DNA from: Roseovarius sp.
GTDB lineage: Bacteria > Pseudomonadota > Alphaproteobacteria > Rhodobacterales > Rhodobacteraceae
Assembly: GCA_029212365.1 (NCBI GenBank)
Contig: JARGOC010000002.1
Location: 1-64,000 of the forward strand
DNA: 64,000 nt
Direction of reading: 5' to 3'
Shown: piece after piece, positions 1 to 8,170 of the stretch
Position numbering within the stretch: position 1 is the first letter of the stretch
Layout: every line of letters begins with the position of its first letter
Position numbers and translations under genes: made by a program
The notes under the pieces: generated by a model
What the model saw: the letters and a program-made list of their open reading frames with translations, nothing else
Told to the model about the DNA's origin: nothing
Databases searched by the model: none

Positions 1-46
1 CAGAGACTCCAAAACTCAAAACGCTCCGATTAACCACTTCATATGA

Positions 47-772
47 CGACGGACAATCTTTGGGTTTGGATCGTCGGGTGCAGTGCATTTGTTTGAGCGA
101 GATTGTTCCCTTCAGCGCCGCCATCAAAAGGTGATCGAGGAAGCGCCCGCGCCGGGTTTGACTGATACTGTCCGGGCCGAGATGACCGAGGCGGCGCTTC
201 GGCTCGTTCAATCCATTGGCTACGTCGGTGCCGGAACGGTCGAGTATCTCTATGATCCTGCCACAACGGAATTCTACTTTCTGGAAATGAACACCCGTAT
301 CCAGGTCGAGCATCCTGTCTCAGAGATGATCACCGGGATTGATCTGGTTGCTTGGCAGCTGCGTTGCGCCATGGCGCAAGAGCCTGTCGTCCTGGCTGAG
401 CAGAAGGACATTGCGATCAGTGGTGCTGCGGTCGAGGCGCGTCTGTATGCCGAAAACCCCGAGAAAAAGTTCCTGCCCGTTCCGGGAGAGATCAAGAAGT
501 TGCATTTGCCCGACCTCCCTGGTGTCCGGTGGGAGACCGGCTATCGCAGCGGTAATACCGTTACGGTGCATTACGATCCCTTGATCCTCAAGGTTATCGC
601 GCACGGGCCAGACCGAAAGGCTGCTTTGCAACGTCTGAGCCACGCCTTGCGGTCCATGGAAATCGAAGCCAAGGGCACCAACCTTAGTTTTCTGCTGGAC
701 CTGCTGGACAATCCGGACGTCCAGAACGGGAAAATCGATACAGGAATGATCGAACGTACAGTTGTGGCATGA
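47..772 (+). pseudogene. Biotin carboxylase, C-terminal remnant (5'-truncated)
   Basis: This is the C-terminal half of a biotin carboxylase, the ATP-grasp subunit that carboxylates biotin in acyl-CoA carboxylases. It keeps the FERDCSLQRRHQK motif (from about 92), the MNTRIQVEHPV active-site motif (about 287) and the biotin-carboxylase C-terminal domain. It stops after ERTVVA without a biotinyl domain, as in stand-alone AccC-type chains. Family-like sequence extends upstream of the first possible start (GTG at 83) to about position 53, but an in-frame TGA at 44-46 closes the frame, and the first 40 bases do not read as the expected upstream protein. About half of a normal 450-residue chain is absent, including the N-terminal domain. 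I read it as a decayed copy; a complete homologue with a biotinyl domain starts at 62046. A rearrangement junction just outside the window could also explain it. Confidence 0.7.
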
Positions 773-832
773 CACGGCGCGCATGTTGGTGGGCGTTCAA
801 TCAAATGGAGCCAGGCAAGGGAGAGTTATATC

Positions 833-1331
833 TTGAATACCGTCGTCAGTGAGATTTCGCCCGATAAGTTGCGAGAGGCACTCGGTTGTTTTGCAACCGG
901 CGTGGCCATTGTTACCGGAGTTCACCCCGAAACGGGGCCTGTGGGGCTGACGATTTCATCGTTCAATTCCCTGTCTCTCGACCCCCCCCTAATTTTGTGG
1001 TCACTCAGCCGAGGAAGCGGTTCGCTTTCGGCTTTTGCAGAAGGGCGTTCGTTTGTCGTCAATATCCTGAGCGAGGCGCAGCATGCGACATGTCTGCAGT
1101 TTGCACGATCTGGCACGGACAAGTTTCGGGATGTCAGTGTCACGCCGGGGCTTTCGTCTGTGCCGATGATCGACGGAAGTGTCGCGCAGTTACAATGCAC
1201 TGTGGAGCAGTCGATTCCGGAGGGGTGACCATCAGTTGTACATTGGCCGTGTCATATCAGTCGTTTTCGACAACACGCTGTCACCATTGCTTTTTCATGC
1301 GTCAAAGTTTGCGGGGCTGTCCAGTTCCTAG
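833..1331 (+). pseudogene. Flavin reductase-like (FMN-binding) protein, frameshifted
   Basis: The reading frame from a TTG at 833 (AGGGAGAG seven bases upstream) encodes a flavin reductase-like domain of the kind that supplies reduced flavin to two-component monooxygenases. It opens with ALGCFATGVAIVTG and continues with the family's TISSFNSLSLDPPLILW stretch. The frame ends early at TGA 1226-1228 in CTVEQSIPEG. The next frame resumes exactly the expected sequence, GDHQLYIGRVIS then LSPLLFHASKFAG, and ends at TAG 1329-1331. Removing one G from the GGGG run at 1222-1225 restores one frame of about 165 residues, the usual family size. It is a +1 frameshift pseudogene or a base-calling error. 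It lies 60 bases after the biotin carboxylase remnant, and two broken genes side by side favour real decay. Confidence 0.75.
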
Positions 1332-1701
1332 GGACGGGACTTCGGCAAGTAGTCGGTTCAATAAAATCTCCCTCGAAAACAGATCGGCCCGCCAGTGCGA
1401 TCCGTACTGCATTCTTGTGGGATGCCTTTGCATGTTTCAGTCCCAAGGCTGGCCGCCATTGCAGCAGTAAATACTATCAAAAGTGCGGCATCAAACCGCG
1501 ACAGGCACCTAGGTCGCGTGACAGGGTGCGGGCATTTGCTGTGCGTAGGACTGCCACTTTGACAGGCCGCAAAACCCATGCCACCAACACGGGGTGACAT
1601 GTGGGTATTTGATGAGTGTGGATAAAAGAACTTTATATATGGACATTGCGAGTGGGACTCCTTAGCCTCTCATCTAAATTCCTGCAGGGAGGAGGAATCT
1701 C
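1332..1701. other. Intergenic region, 370 bp
   Basis: No credible gene is visible on either strand. Short open frames on both strands lack ribosome binding sites and recognisable motifs. The right end holds the promoter and a strong GGAGGAGG ribosome binding site (1688-1695) for the aldehyde dehydrogenase. The middle could be further remnant sequence linked to the two broken genes on the left, but I cannot identify it. Confidence 0.5.
1609..1638 (+). promoter_or_regulatory. Putative sigma-70-type promoter
   Basis: TTGATG (1609-1614) is followed after 17 or 18 bases by TTTATA/TTATAT (1632-1638), giving -35 and -10 like elements about 65 bases upstream of the ATG at 1702. The position fits transcription of the aldehyde dehydrogenase and SDR pair. 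No clear operator dyad was seen beside it. Confidence 0.4.
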
Positions 1702-3201
1702 ATGAATAAAGCGTCTGGATCGGAACTTGTGCAGTATCCGCATCTATACATTGGTGGAGAATGGGTGCTGCCCGAAGACGGTGGCGTGATTGAAAGTCTG
1801 GATCCTGCCACTGGCAAGCCCTGGGCCGAAGTCGCCTATGCCGGCAAGCGTGACATCGACCGCGCGGTTGCGGCGGCGCGTACGGCGTTTGATGGTCCCT
1901 GGGGGCGATCAACGGGTCAGGAACGCGCCGAGCTGCTGTACAAAGTGGCGAAGATCTATCGCGAGCGCGCCGAAGAGCTGACGCTGCTTGAATCCCGCGA
2001 TTCAGGCCGGGCTTTGCGTGAGACCAGAGGCGACGTTGCCGCTCACGCCAACTGGTATCAGTGGTTTGCCTCGTTGGCCGACAAGATCTGGGGCCAGACA
2101 ATCCCGATGGACGATTCTGTGCACATCTTTACCTCTCGCCTGCCGGTCGGGGTTGTTGGTGCAATCACACCCTGGAACGCGCCGTTGCTGACCACCGCTT
2201 GGAAGCTTGGCCCTGCTCTTGCTGCAGGATGCACAGTCGTTCTGAAACCGGCCGAGTTGACACCTGTCACAGCGATGGAACTTGCCAAGATTTTCGATGA
2301 GGCCGGCTTTCCGCCGGGCGTTATCAATGTCGTGCCAGGATATGGCAAGGGCGGTGCGGGCGAGCATTTGGTAGAACATCCGGATGTCGATAAGATCGCC
2401 TTTACCGGCGAGGGTAATACCGCACGCAGCATTCTCAGAACGGGTGCCGCCACGCTCAAACAATTTTCCTTCGAGCTGGGCGGGAAATCGCCCCATATCA
2501 TCTTTGCCGATGCCGATATTGATCAGGCGCTAAACGCGGCGACCGGATCGGCTTGGGCGGTTTGCGGGCAAAGCTGCGCGCTCGGCAGCCGTGTCCTGGT
2601 GGAACGTCCGGTCTATGATCGTGTCGTCGAGGCTTTTGCCGAACGCGCCGGACAGGTCCGGGTCGGAATGCCGCTTGATGAAGCCACCCACATGGGGCCG
2701 CAGGTTGGCCCAGAGCAGCTTGAAAAGACGCTGCGCTATGTTGAGTTGGGCCAGGAACAAGGCGCCAAACTGGTCACAGGCGGACAGCGGATTGAGGCGG
2801 GTGAAATGGCCGATGGTTACTTCGTCCAGCCAACCGTTTTTGCGGGTGTAGACAATTCGATGAGGATTGCGCGAGAAGAGATCTTTGGCCCGGTGGCATC
2901 GCTGATACCTTTTGATGGTGAAGACGAGGCCGTGCATATCGCCAATGATAGCGCATATGGGCTGACTGCGGGGCTGTGGTCACGTGATGTCGGGCGGGCA
3001 CATCGGGTTGCCGCGCGCATCCGTGCCGGGATAGTCTGGGTAAATACCTACCGCTATATCCGATGGACCACGCCTTATGGTGGGTTCAAGGCCAGCGGCT
3101 GGGGCCGAGAGAATGGAATGGAGGCGCTTGATAGCTACCTTGAAACGCGCACAACCGTGGTCAGCACCACGGGGCAATTTCCAGATGTTTATGCAACCTA
3201 A
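1702..3201 (+). CDS. NAD(P)-dependent aldehyde dehydrogenase
   Basis: This 499-residue enzyme oxidises an aldehyde to the acid with NAD(P)+. The general base is Glu258 in FELGGKSP and the nucleophile is Cys292 in GQSCALGSR; PWNAPLLTTAWKLGPALAAG is the conserved cofactor-side segment. The nucleotide loop reads FTGEGNTAR rather than the common FTGSTxVG, a variant found in several subfamilies. Length is typical. The start has a GGAGGAGG ribosome binding site six bases upstream. It is followed 11 bases later by an SDR gene, so the pair probably oxidises an alcohol to an acid in two steps or works on a hydroxyaldehyde. The substrate cannot be read from the sequence. Confidence 0.93.
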   Translation: MNKASGSELVQYPHLYIGGEWVLPEDGGVIESLDPATGKPWAEVAYAGKRDIDRAVAAARTAFDGPWGRSTGQERAELLYKVAKIYRERAEELTLLESRDSGRALRETRGDVAAHANWYQWFASLADKIWGQTIPMDDSVHIFTSRLPVGVVGAITPWNAPLLTTAWKLGPALAAGCTVVLKPAELTPVTAMELAKIFDEAGFPPGVINVVPGYGKGGAGEHLVEHPDVDKIAFTGEGNTARSILRTGAATLKQFSFELGGKSPHIIFADADIDQALNAATGSAWAVCGQSCALGSRVLVERPVYDRVVEAFAERAGQVRVGMPLDEATHMGPQVGPEQLEKTLRYVELGQEQGAKLVTGGQRIEAGEMADGYFVQPTVFAGVDNSMRIAREEIFGPVASLIPFDGEDEAVHIANDSAYGLTAGLWSRDVGRAHRVAARIRAGIVWVNTYRYIRWTTPYGGFKASGWGRENGMEALDSYLETRTTVVSTTGQFPDVYAT

Positions 3202-3212
3202 GGACAGAGAAA

Positions 3213-3983
3213 ATGAGACTTGAAGGTAAACTGGCGGTTATCACCGCAGCCGCATCCGGCATGGGCAAAGAAGGCGTCGAGCTGTTCGTCCGCGAAGGTG
3301 CCCGGGTCTGCGCAATTGACGTGAACGGCGAAGCGCTTGCCGCGTTGGCGGATGAAATGGCCGCAAAAGGAACTCCGATCGAAACGATCACTGCAGATCT
3401 GTCAGAGCCCGAAATGATCCGCGGCAGTGTCAACGAGGCCGCCGAAAAGCTGGGTGGAATTGACATCATGTGGGCGCATGCGGGCATTCCTGGCCCCTCT
3501 GGTATCGAGGATCTCGATCTGGACGCTTATAACAAGGCGATGGCAATCAATGTCGATTCCGCCACTTTGGGGGCCGGTGAGGTGATCAAGCACATGCGCA
3601 AGCGCGGCGGCGGATCACTGGTCTTTACGGCTTCGATTTCTGGTATTGTGGGATCGCGTTTCTCGCCGGTGTATTCCGCCGGGAAATTCGCGGTTGTAGG
3701 TCTGGCCAAGTCATTGGCGCAAACCTTTGCCCCCGATAATGTACGGGTAAATGTCGTCTGCCCTGGGCTTGCCGATACGCCGATGGGCGTGAAATTCGTA
3801 AGCCGCAAGGAAGACCCCGAAGAGGCAAAGGCCAATACCGAGATGATGATGGCAGCCGTGCCGATGGCCCGTTTGGTCCGGCCCGAAGAGATCGCTCATG
3901 CAGCGCTTTGGCTGGCGTCTGATGATGCATCATTTGTGACTGGCGTTGAATTGCCGGTAGATGGCGGCTTTACCTGTCGGTGA
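3213..3983 (+). CDS. SDR family oxidoreductase
   Basis: This is a 256-residue classical short-chain dehydrogenase/reductase with an N-terminal Rossmann fold. The glycine motif reads TAAASGMG instead of TGxxxGIG, and the catalytic residues are Ser141 or Ser143 with Tyr154 and Lys158 (YSAGK). The usual NNAG is replaced by WAHAG at 87-91. Asp36 after the second strand suggests NAD(H) preference. It sits 11 bases behind the aldehyde dehydrogenase in a two-gene unit closed by a terminator at 4097. A role in oxidising a hydroxyl intermediate upstream of the aldehyde dehydrogenase is likely, but the substrate is unknown. Confidence 0.92.
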   Translation: MRLEGKLAVITAAASGMGKEGVELFVREGARVCAIDVNGEALAALADEMAAKGTPIETITADLSEPEMIRGSVNEAAEKLGGIDIMWAHAGIPGPSGIEDLDLDAYNKAMAINVDSATLGAGEVIKHMRKRGGGSLVFTASISGIVGSRFSPVYSAGKFAVVGLAKSLAQTFAPDNVRVNVVCPGLADTPMGVKFVSRKEDPEEAKANTEMMMAAVPMARLVRPEEIAHAALWLASDDASFVTGVELPVDGGFTCR

Positions 3984-3990
3984 TATATCA

Positions 3991-4016
3991 GCGGGCCGCG
4001 ACTTATTGTGGCCCGC
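3991..4016 (+). terminator. GC-rich hairpin after the SDR gene
   Basis: GCGGGCC (3991-3997) pairs with GGCCCGC (4010-4016) across a 12-base loop, seven bases past the SDR stop. There is no T-tract, so it may protect the 3' end of the message or slow polymerase rather than terminate alone. Confidence 0.4.
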
Positions 4017-4096
4017 GCCTTCGGAACGAGTTGTCAGGCGATTGTCCTGCTTCTTTCTGAAAAATGTCCGCCAAGACAACATGAAATCCTGCATTT

Positions 4097-4121
4097 AGGC
4101 CCAACAGAGTTGGGCCTTTTT
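4097..4121 (+). terminator. Rho-independent terminator
   Basis: A perfect nine-base-pair stem, AGGCCCAAC / GTTGGGCCT, with an AGA loop runs into TTTTT on the plus strand. It closes the aldehyde dehydrogenase/SDR unit. The minus strand has no T-tract on its side, so it should not act efficiently on the converging CitE-like operon. Confidence 0.85.
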
Positions 4122-4167
4122 CAGTTTATTCAGATGCCTGTGGGTTGGTTTAACGGGCGTTCTGGGA

Positions 4168-5028
4168 TCAATCGACCAAGGCGATGATCTTGCGGGCGGC
4201 ACGTTCATGCGGCTTGTCGATCATCATGCCGTCTATGGCCACCACTCCCATACCGGGATTATCCTCGAATGCGGCGATGACGGCCCTCGCCCAGGCGATT
4301 TCCTCGGCGGTTGGCGTGAATGCTGTGTTGACCGGGGCGATATGGTCCGGGTGAATCACCGCCTTTGCACCGAACCCGTCGCGCCGCGCCGCACTGCTTT
4401 CCTTTGCCACATAGGCCAGATCCTTGATATTGGTGCAAACCGTGTCGATCGCGACCACGCCGGCGCTGGCGGCCGCAACGAGGCATTGGTTGCGGGCCAT
4501 CTGGAAAGGGCCCGAATAGGCCGCCGTACCATCGCGGTTTGACGTCGCCCCGAGTGATGACATCAGATCCTCCGCCCCCCAGAGCAGACCGCGCAGGCGC
4601 GGATGGGCGGGGGTATAGCTGGGCAATCCCTGGATCGACTCGGCGGTTTCGGTGGCGACTGAAATGATGCCGGTGTCACCCACCGGGATGCCAAAAGCGG
4701 TTTCAAAGGCGCAGAGATAGTCCCCTAGCAGGGCAACATCCGCCCCGCCGCGGCATTTGGGCAGCATGATCGCATCGGGCCGTGAGGGCATGACTTTGGC
4801 CAGATCAGTGAGAGTGAACCCGGTATCATATGCGTTGACGCGCACAATCAGTTGTTTGCCAGCCCGGTCACCTTTCAGCATGTCGCAAACTGTTTCACGC
4901 GCAGCGGGTTTGGCCGACAGCGCCACGGAATCTTCGAGGTCCAGCACCAGCGCATCTGCGTCGGTCTGCATCGCCTTCGCGAACTTGCGCGAACTGTCAC
5001 CCGGAACAAAAAGAAGTGAGCGCATCAT
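4168..5028 (-). CDS. CoA ester lyase (CitE/HpcH family; citramalyl-CoA lyase candidate)
   Basis: This 286-residue protein belongs to the CitE-like lyases, TIM-barrel enzymes that cleave beta-hydroxyacyl-CoA esters such as malyl-CoA or citramalyl-CoA to acetyl-CoA plus an oxoacid. It begins with SLLFVPGDSSRKFAKA and LVLDLEDSV. IVRVN (about 61-65) should bind the substrate carboxylate, and Glu127 (ATETA) with Asp154 (GAEDL) are likely Mg ligands. Its start overlaps the MaoC stop by four bases (ATGA), and the MaoC gene follows a CaiB-type CoA-transferase. Transferase, hydratase and lyase in one operon is the arrangement known for itaconate degradation (Ict, Ich, Ccl of Pseudomonas aeruginosa), so citramalyl-CoA cleavage to acetyl-CoA and pyruvate is the favoured role. 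Malyl- or methylmalyl-CoA remain possible. Confidence 0.88.
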   Translation of the reverse strand: MMRSLLFVPGDSSRKFAKAMQTDADALVLDLEDSVALSAKPAARETVCDMLKGDRAGKQLIVRVNAYDTGFTLTDLAKVMPSRPDAIMLPKCRGGADVALLGDYLCAFETAFGIPVGDTGIISVATETAESIQGLPSYTPAHPRLRGLLWGAEDLMSSLGATSNRDGTAAYSGPFQMARNQCLVAAASAGVVAIDTVCTNIKDLAYVAKESSAARRDGFGAKAVIHPDHIAPVNTAFTPTAEEIAWARAVIAAFEDNPGMGVVAIDGMMIDKPHERAARKIIALVD

Positions 5029-5480
5029 GCAACATCCCGTTTCATCATAAGCCCCATGCGCCGACAGGTGGCAACGACTGTGCCCTCCTGATTGAGGCAG
5101 GTGTGGCTGAATTCGACGAGCCCGTTATTGGGGCGCGACTTGCTTTCGCGTTTGCTAAGAATCTCGGTGCGGGCCCGAAGCGTATCGCCAACAAAGACCG
5201 GGGCAGGAAAGCGAACATCGGACATACCCAGGTTTCCGACAGTGGTGCCAAGGGTCGTGTCCTGCACTGACATACCGATCATGATGCCCAGCGTGTAAAG
5301 ACTGTTGAACAGTGGCTTGCCCCATTCAGTTTTTGCCGAGAAATCACTGTCAATGTGCAGTGGTTGGGGATTCAGCGTCATGAGGCTGAAGGATATGTTG
5401 TCGTGTTCGGTCACGGTTCGGCTGAGCGCATGTTCAAAGGCCGCGCCGACTGTGAAGTCCTCAAAATATAAACCTGCCAT
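5025..5480 (-). CDS. MaoC family dehydratase (itaconyl-CoA/mesaconyl-CoA hydratase candidate)
   Basis: This is a single-hotdog MaoC-type hydratase of 151 residues that adds water to, or removes it from, an enoyl-CoA. The catalytic region is MTLNPQPLHIDSDF, where the Asn and His occupy the positions of the hydratase-2 Asp/His pair; FPAPVFVGDTL is the conserved hotdog strand. It overlaps the downstream CoA ester lyase by four bases and lies 13 bases after the CoA-transferase. In that setting, hydration of itaconyl-CoA or mesaconyl-CoA to citramalyl-CoA is the natural reading. The family assignment is firm and the substrate is inferred. Confidence 0.87.
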   Translation of the reverse strand: MAGLYFEDFTVGAAFEHALSRTVTEHDNISFSLMTLNPQPLHIDSDFSAKTEWGKPLFNSLYTLGIMIGMSVQDTTLGTTVGNLGMSDVRFPAPVFVGDTLRARTEILSKRESKSRPNNGLVEFSHTCLNQEGTVVATCRRMGLMMKRDVA

Positions 5481-5493
5481 GTGATTACCCCTT

Positions 5494-6759
5494 TCAGATA
5501 ACGGTGCCTGGGTTTTCGTCTTGGCCCTCAGCGCCGGATACAGCCGACTGAATTGAATCGGGCGACATCGAGCGAACGATCCCGCGCGCGATCAAATCCG
5601 AGATGGTTTCTTGCGACAGGCCCATCTCAGTCAGGCATTCGATTGTATGTTCCCCCAAGTGTGGCACGGGTCGTGGCTCGACGACTGGCGTGTCTGACAT
5701 TTTGACCGGGTTGGCCATGGTCAGGATCGAGCCTTCGGTCGGGTGCTCAAAGGGGCGGAAAAAGTCGACTTGTTCGAGATGCTTGTCCTTGAGGATGCTC
5801 TTGAGGTCGTGCATCCACATGATTGGGACGTCGATGTCGTTAAAGATCTCCACCCATTCAGCAGAGGTGCGGGTCAGCATCAGATCGGACAGTTCGCCAT
5901 AGACAACATCCAGATTGGCCATCCGCGACGCAAAATCGGCATAGCGCGGATCAGTGTCCATCAGATCCGCCCGGCCAGTCGCAGAGAGGAAACGGCGCCA
6001 GTGGCCGTCGGTATAGATCAACGCGCATACATACCCGTCGGCGGTCTTATAGGGGCGCCGATCGGGTGAGAGTTGTCGGGCATAACCGCCCTTGTCCAGC
6101 GGTGGCTCGTAGGTCAGCCCGCCCAAATGGTCGCCCAGGATAAAGGCCGCCATGGTCTCAAACATTGGCACGTCGACGCGCTGTCCCTTGCCTGTGCGCC
6201 CACGCGCCACCAGTGCAGCAAGAATGGCGCTCAGGGTCGTCATACCAACAATTCGGTCAGCCATAGCGGTTGGGACATATCGGGGCTCTTCGCCGCCTGC
6301 GAGAGTATAGAGATAGGGTATGCAAGCACCGCCCTGAATCAGATCGTCGTATGCGGGGTATGCGGCATAGGGTCCGTCTTGCCCGTACCCGTAGCAGCCC
6401 GCATATACGATCTTGGGATTGACCGCCGCGATCTCTTCGTAAGAGAGGCCCAGCCGTTCCATCGCGGCGGGGCGGATGTTGTAGATCAGCACATCGGCGT
6501 TGCGGCACATGTCGAGCAATAGCTGCCGACCCTCGCTCGCTTTTAGGTCAATGGAAATTGACCGCTTTGACCTGTTTGTATTCAGAAACAGCGGTCCCAT
6601 GCCTGGTGAGCGCATCGGTCCGATCTCGCGGACCAGATCGCCCATGGGGGACTCGACCTTTACCACATCGGCTCCATAATCCGCGAGGAACTGTGTCGTG
6701 TAGGGCCCCATCAGAACAGCAGTTAGGTCTACGATCCGAATTCCAGATAGGGCGCCCAT
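5494..6759 (-). CDS. CaiB/BaiF family CoA-transferase (itaconate CoA-transferase candidate)
   Basis: This class III CoA-transferase moves CoA between a donor thioester (often succinyl-CoA) and an acid through an aspartyl-CoA intermediate. The fold starts with GIRIVDLTAVLMGPYTTQFL, and the catalytic Asp is about residue 168 in VPTAMADRIVG. I chose the ATG at 6759 because AGGAA lies just upstream; the ATG at 6774 would add five residues but lacks a ribosome binding site. The protein has about 421 residues with a roughly 25-residue extra tail. It heads the operon with the MaoC hydratase and CitE-like lyase, which suggests it activates itaconate or a related C5 dicarboxylate. It is divergent from the thiolase gene. 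Confidence 0.9.
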   Translation of the reverse strand: MGALSGIRIVDLTAVLMGPYTTQFLADYGADVVKVESPMGDLVREIGPMRSPGMGPLFLNTNRSKRSISIDLKASEGRQLLLDMCRNADVLIYNIRPAAMERLGLSYEEIAAVNPKIVYAGCYGYGQDGPYAAYPAYDDLIQGGACIPYLYTLAGGEEPRYVPTAMADRIVGMTTLSAILAALVARGRTGKGQRVDVPMFETMAAFILGDHLGGLTYEPPLDKGGYARQLSPDRRPYKTADGYVCALIYTDGHWRRFLSATGRADLMDTDPRYADFASRMANLDVVYGELSDLMLTRTSAEWVEIFNDIDVPIMWMHDLKSILKDKHLEQVDFFRPFEHPTEGSILTMANPVKMSDTPVVEPRPVPHLGEHTIECLTEMGLSQETISDLIARGIVRSMSPDSIQSAVSGAEGQDENPGTVI

Positions 6760-6987
6760 GAAAGTTCCTGACATTGTTCATGTATATAGACTGATATAAC
6801 ACAATTATGCATTACTATGCTTGAAGGCAAGCCAATTGTTTGCTTGTACCAGACGACAGTTTATAACCCTCAAAAGTCTGCATAAGGCAACATGAGCATA
6901 GTTTGCTCTACTCAAATGAATGACGCCAAGAGGCACTCTGTTCGGTCGGGCTGTTGCCCTCGGACGGGCGGGAATGGAAGGGATGAC

Positions 6988-8166
6988 ATGTCCAAGACTG
7001 GGGTTAGTATTGTTGGTAGTGGCCACACGGCTTTTGGCCGTTTTGATGGCCGAACACTGGAAGAATTGATCGTCGAGGCCACGCACGAGGCGCTGGAGAG
7101 CGCGCGCGTAGATGCGGAGCGGATTGACGCTGTGTTTCTGGGGCATTTCAATTCGGGGCTGGTCAAGGATGGGTTTGCCTCATCGCTGGTGCATCAGGCC
7201 GATCCGGCGCTGAGGTTCAAGCCCGCGACGCGCTGCGAAAATGCTTGTGCTTCGGGTGCGGCGGCGATTTTTGCGGGAATGAACGCGATCCGCGCGGGCG
7301 AGGCCGAAACCGTGCTTGTGGTCGGGGTCGAAAAGATGACCCACCGCAGCACGGCAGATGTTACTGACGCTTTGGCCGGCGCAGGCTATCAAAACGATCC
7401 TAAAGAAGCGGCACTCAGCTTTCCCCAGGTTTTTGGCCTGGCAGCGCAGGAATATACCGAGCGCTATGGTGATCCGACGCAGGCCATGGCCCGGATCGCA
7501 TCAAAGAACCACGAGAATGCCCTGTGCAACCCGCTGGCGCATATGCGCCGCGAAATGAGTATAGAGGCCTGCAACACGGTAAGTGACAAGAACCCGCTGA
7601 TTGCCAAGCCGCTGCGGCTGACCGATTGCTCACTGGTGACCGACGGCGCGGCAGCCATCATCCTGACCCGTGACGATCTGGCAGGCGGCTATGAGCGCCC
7701 TGTTTCAATCCGATCAGCGGTGCATGTCAGTGACTTGCTACCGATGAAGGCGCGCGATTTTCTTGCCTTTGAGGGGCCTAAACGGGCCATCGGTGGCGCG
7801 CTGGCACGCGCGGGGGTTAGCCTGCAGGAATTGGATTTTGCAGAGGTGCACGACTGTTTTACCATTGCCGAGCTATTGATCTACGAAGCAATGGGCCTCA
7901 CCGCGCCGGGTTGCGGTGCGCAGGCGCTGGCAGACGGCACGGTCTATCGTGATGGTGCGCTGCCGGTTAACCTTTCGGGCGGGCTCAAGGCCAAGGGCCA
8001 CCCGGTCGGCGCGACAGGCGTGTCGATGCACGCCATTTCCTATCGCCAGCTGTCGGGACAGGCCGGGGAAATGCAGCTCGACAAGGCTGACCTTGGCTTG
8101 ATCTTCAACATGGGCGGCGCGGCCGTAGCGAATTACGCGACCGTGCTGCAGGCCGGTCGGGGGTAG
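6988..8166 (+). CDS. Thiolase family protein (SCP2-thiolase type)
   Basis: This 392-residue thiolase should cleave a 3-oxoacyl-CoA with CoA, or run the reverse condensation. The nucleophile is Cys87 in CENACASG. The later VHDCFT motif and GLKAKGHPVGATG with GHP are those of the SCP2-like branch rather than of FadA or PhaA, whose final motif with a second catalytic Cys (CxG) is missing here. Starts farther upstream are possible, but the ATG at 6988 has GGAAGGGA before it and gives normal length. The acyl-CoA ligase begins four bases after its stop. Members of this branch act on branched or unusual acyl chains; the substrate here is not known. Confidence 0.9.
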   Translation: MSKTGVSIVGSGHTAFGRFDGRTLEELIVEATHEALESARVDAERIDAVFLGHFNSGLVKDGFASSLVHQADPALRFKPATRCENACASGAAAIFAGMNAIRAGEAETVLVVGVEKMTHRSTADVTDALAGAGYQNDPKEAALSFPQVFGLAAQEYTERYGDPTQAMARIASKNHENALCNPLAHMRREMSIEACNTVSDKNPLIAKPLRLTDCSLVTDGAAAIILTRDDLAGGYERPVSIRSAVHVSDLLPMKARDFLAFEGPKRAIGGALARAGVSLQELDFAEVHDCFTIAELLIYEAMGLTAPGCGAQALADGTVYRDGALPVNLSGGLKAKGHPVGATGVSMHAISYRQLSGQAGEMQLDKADLGLIFNMGGAAVANYATVLQAGRG

Positions 8167-8170
8167 ACGC

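Noticed and set aside
981..990. Run of eight C in the flavin reductase gene as a second frameshift
   Set aside because: The frame on both sides (SLDPP before, LILW after) is continuous and matches the family, so the run is in frame; only the G run near 1223 shifts the frame.
4207..4542. Plus-strand open frame opposite the CitE-like lyase gene
   Set aside because: It is a mirror frame of a well supported gene, has no ribosome binding site and no family motif. The same holds for the other long antisense frames within the dehydrogenase, ligase and carboxylase genes.
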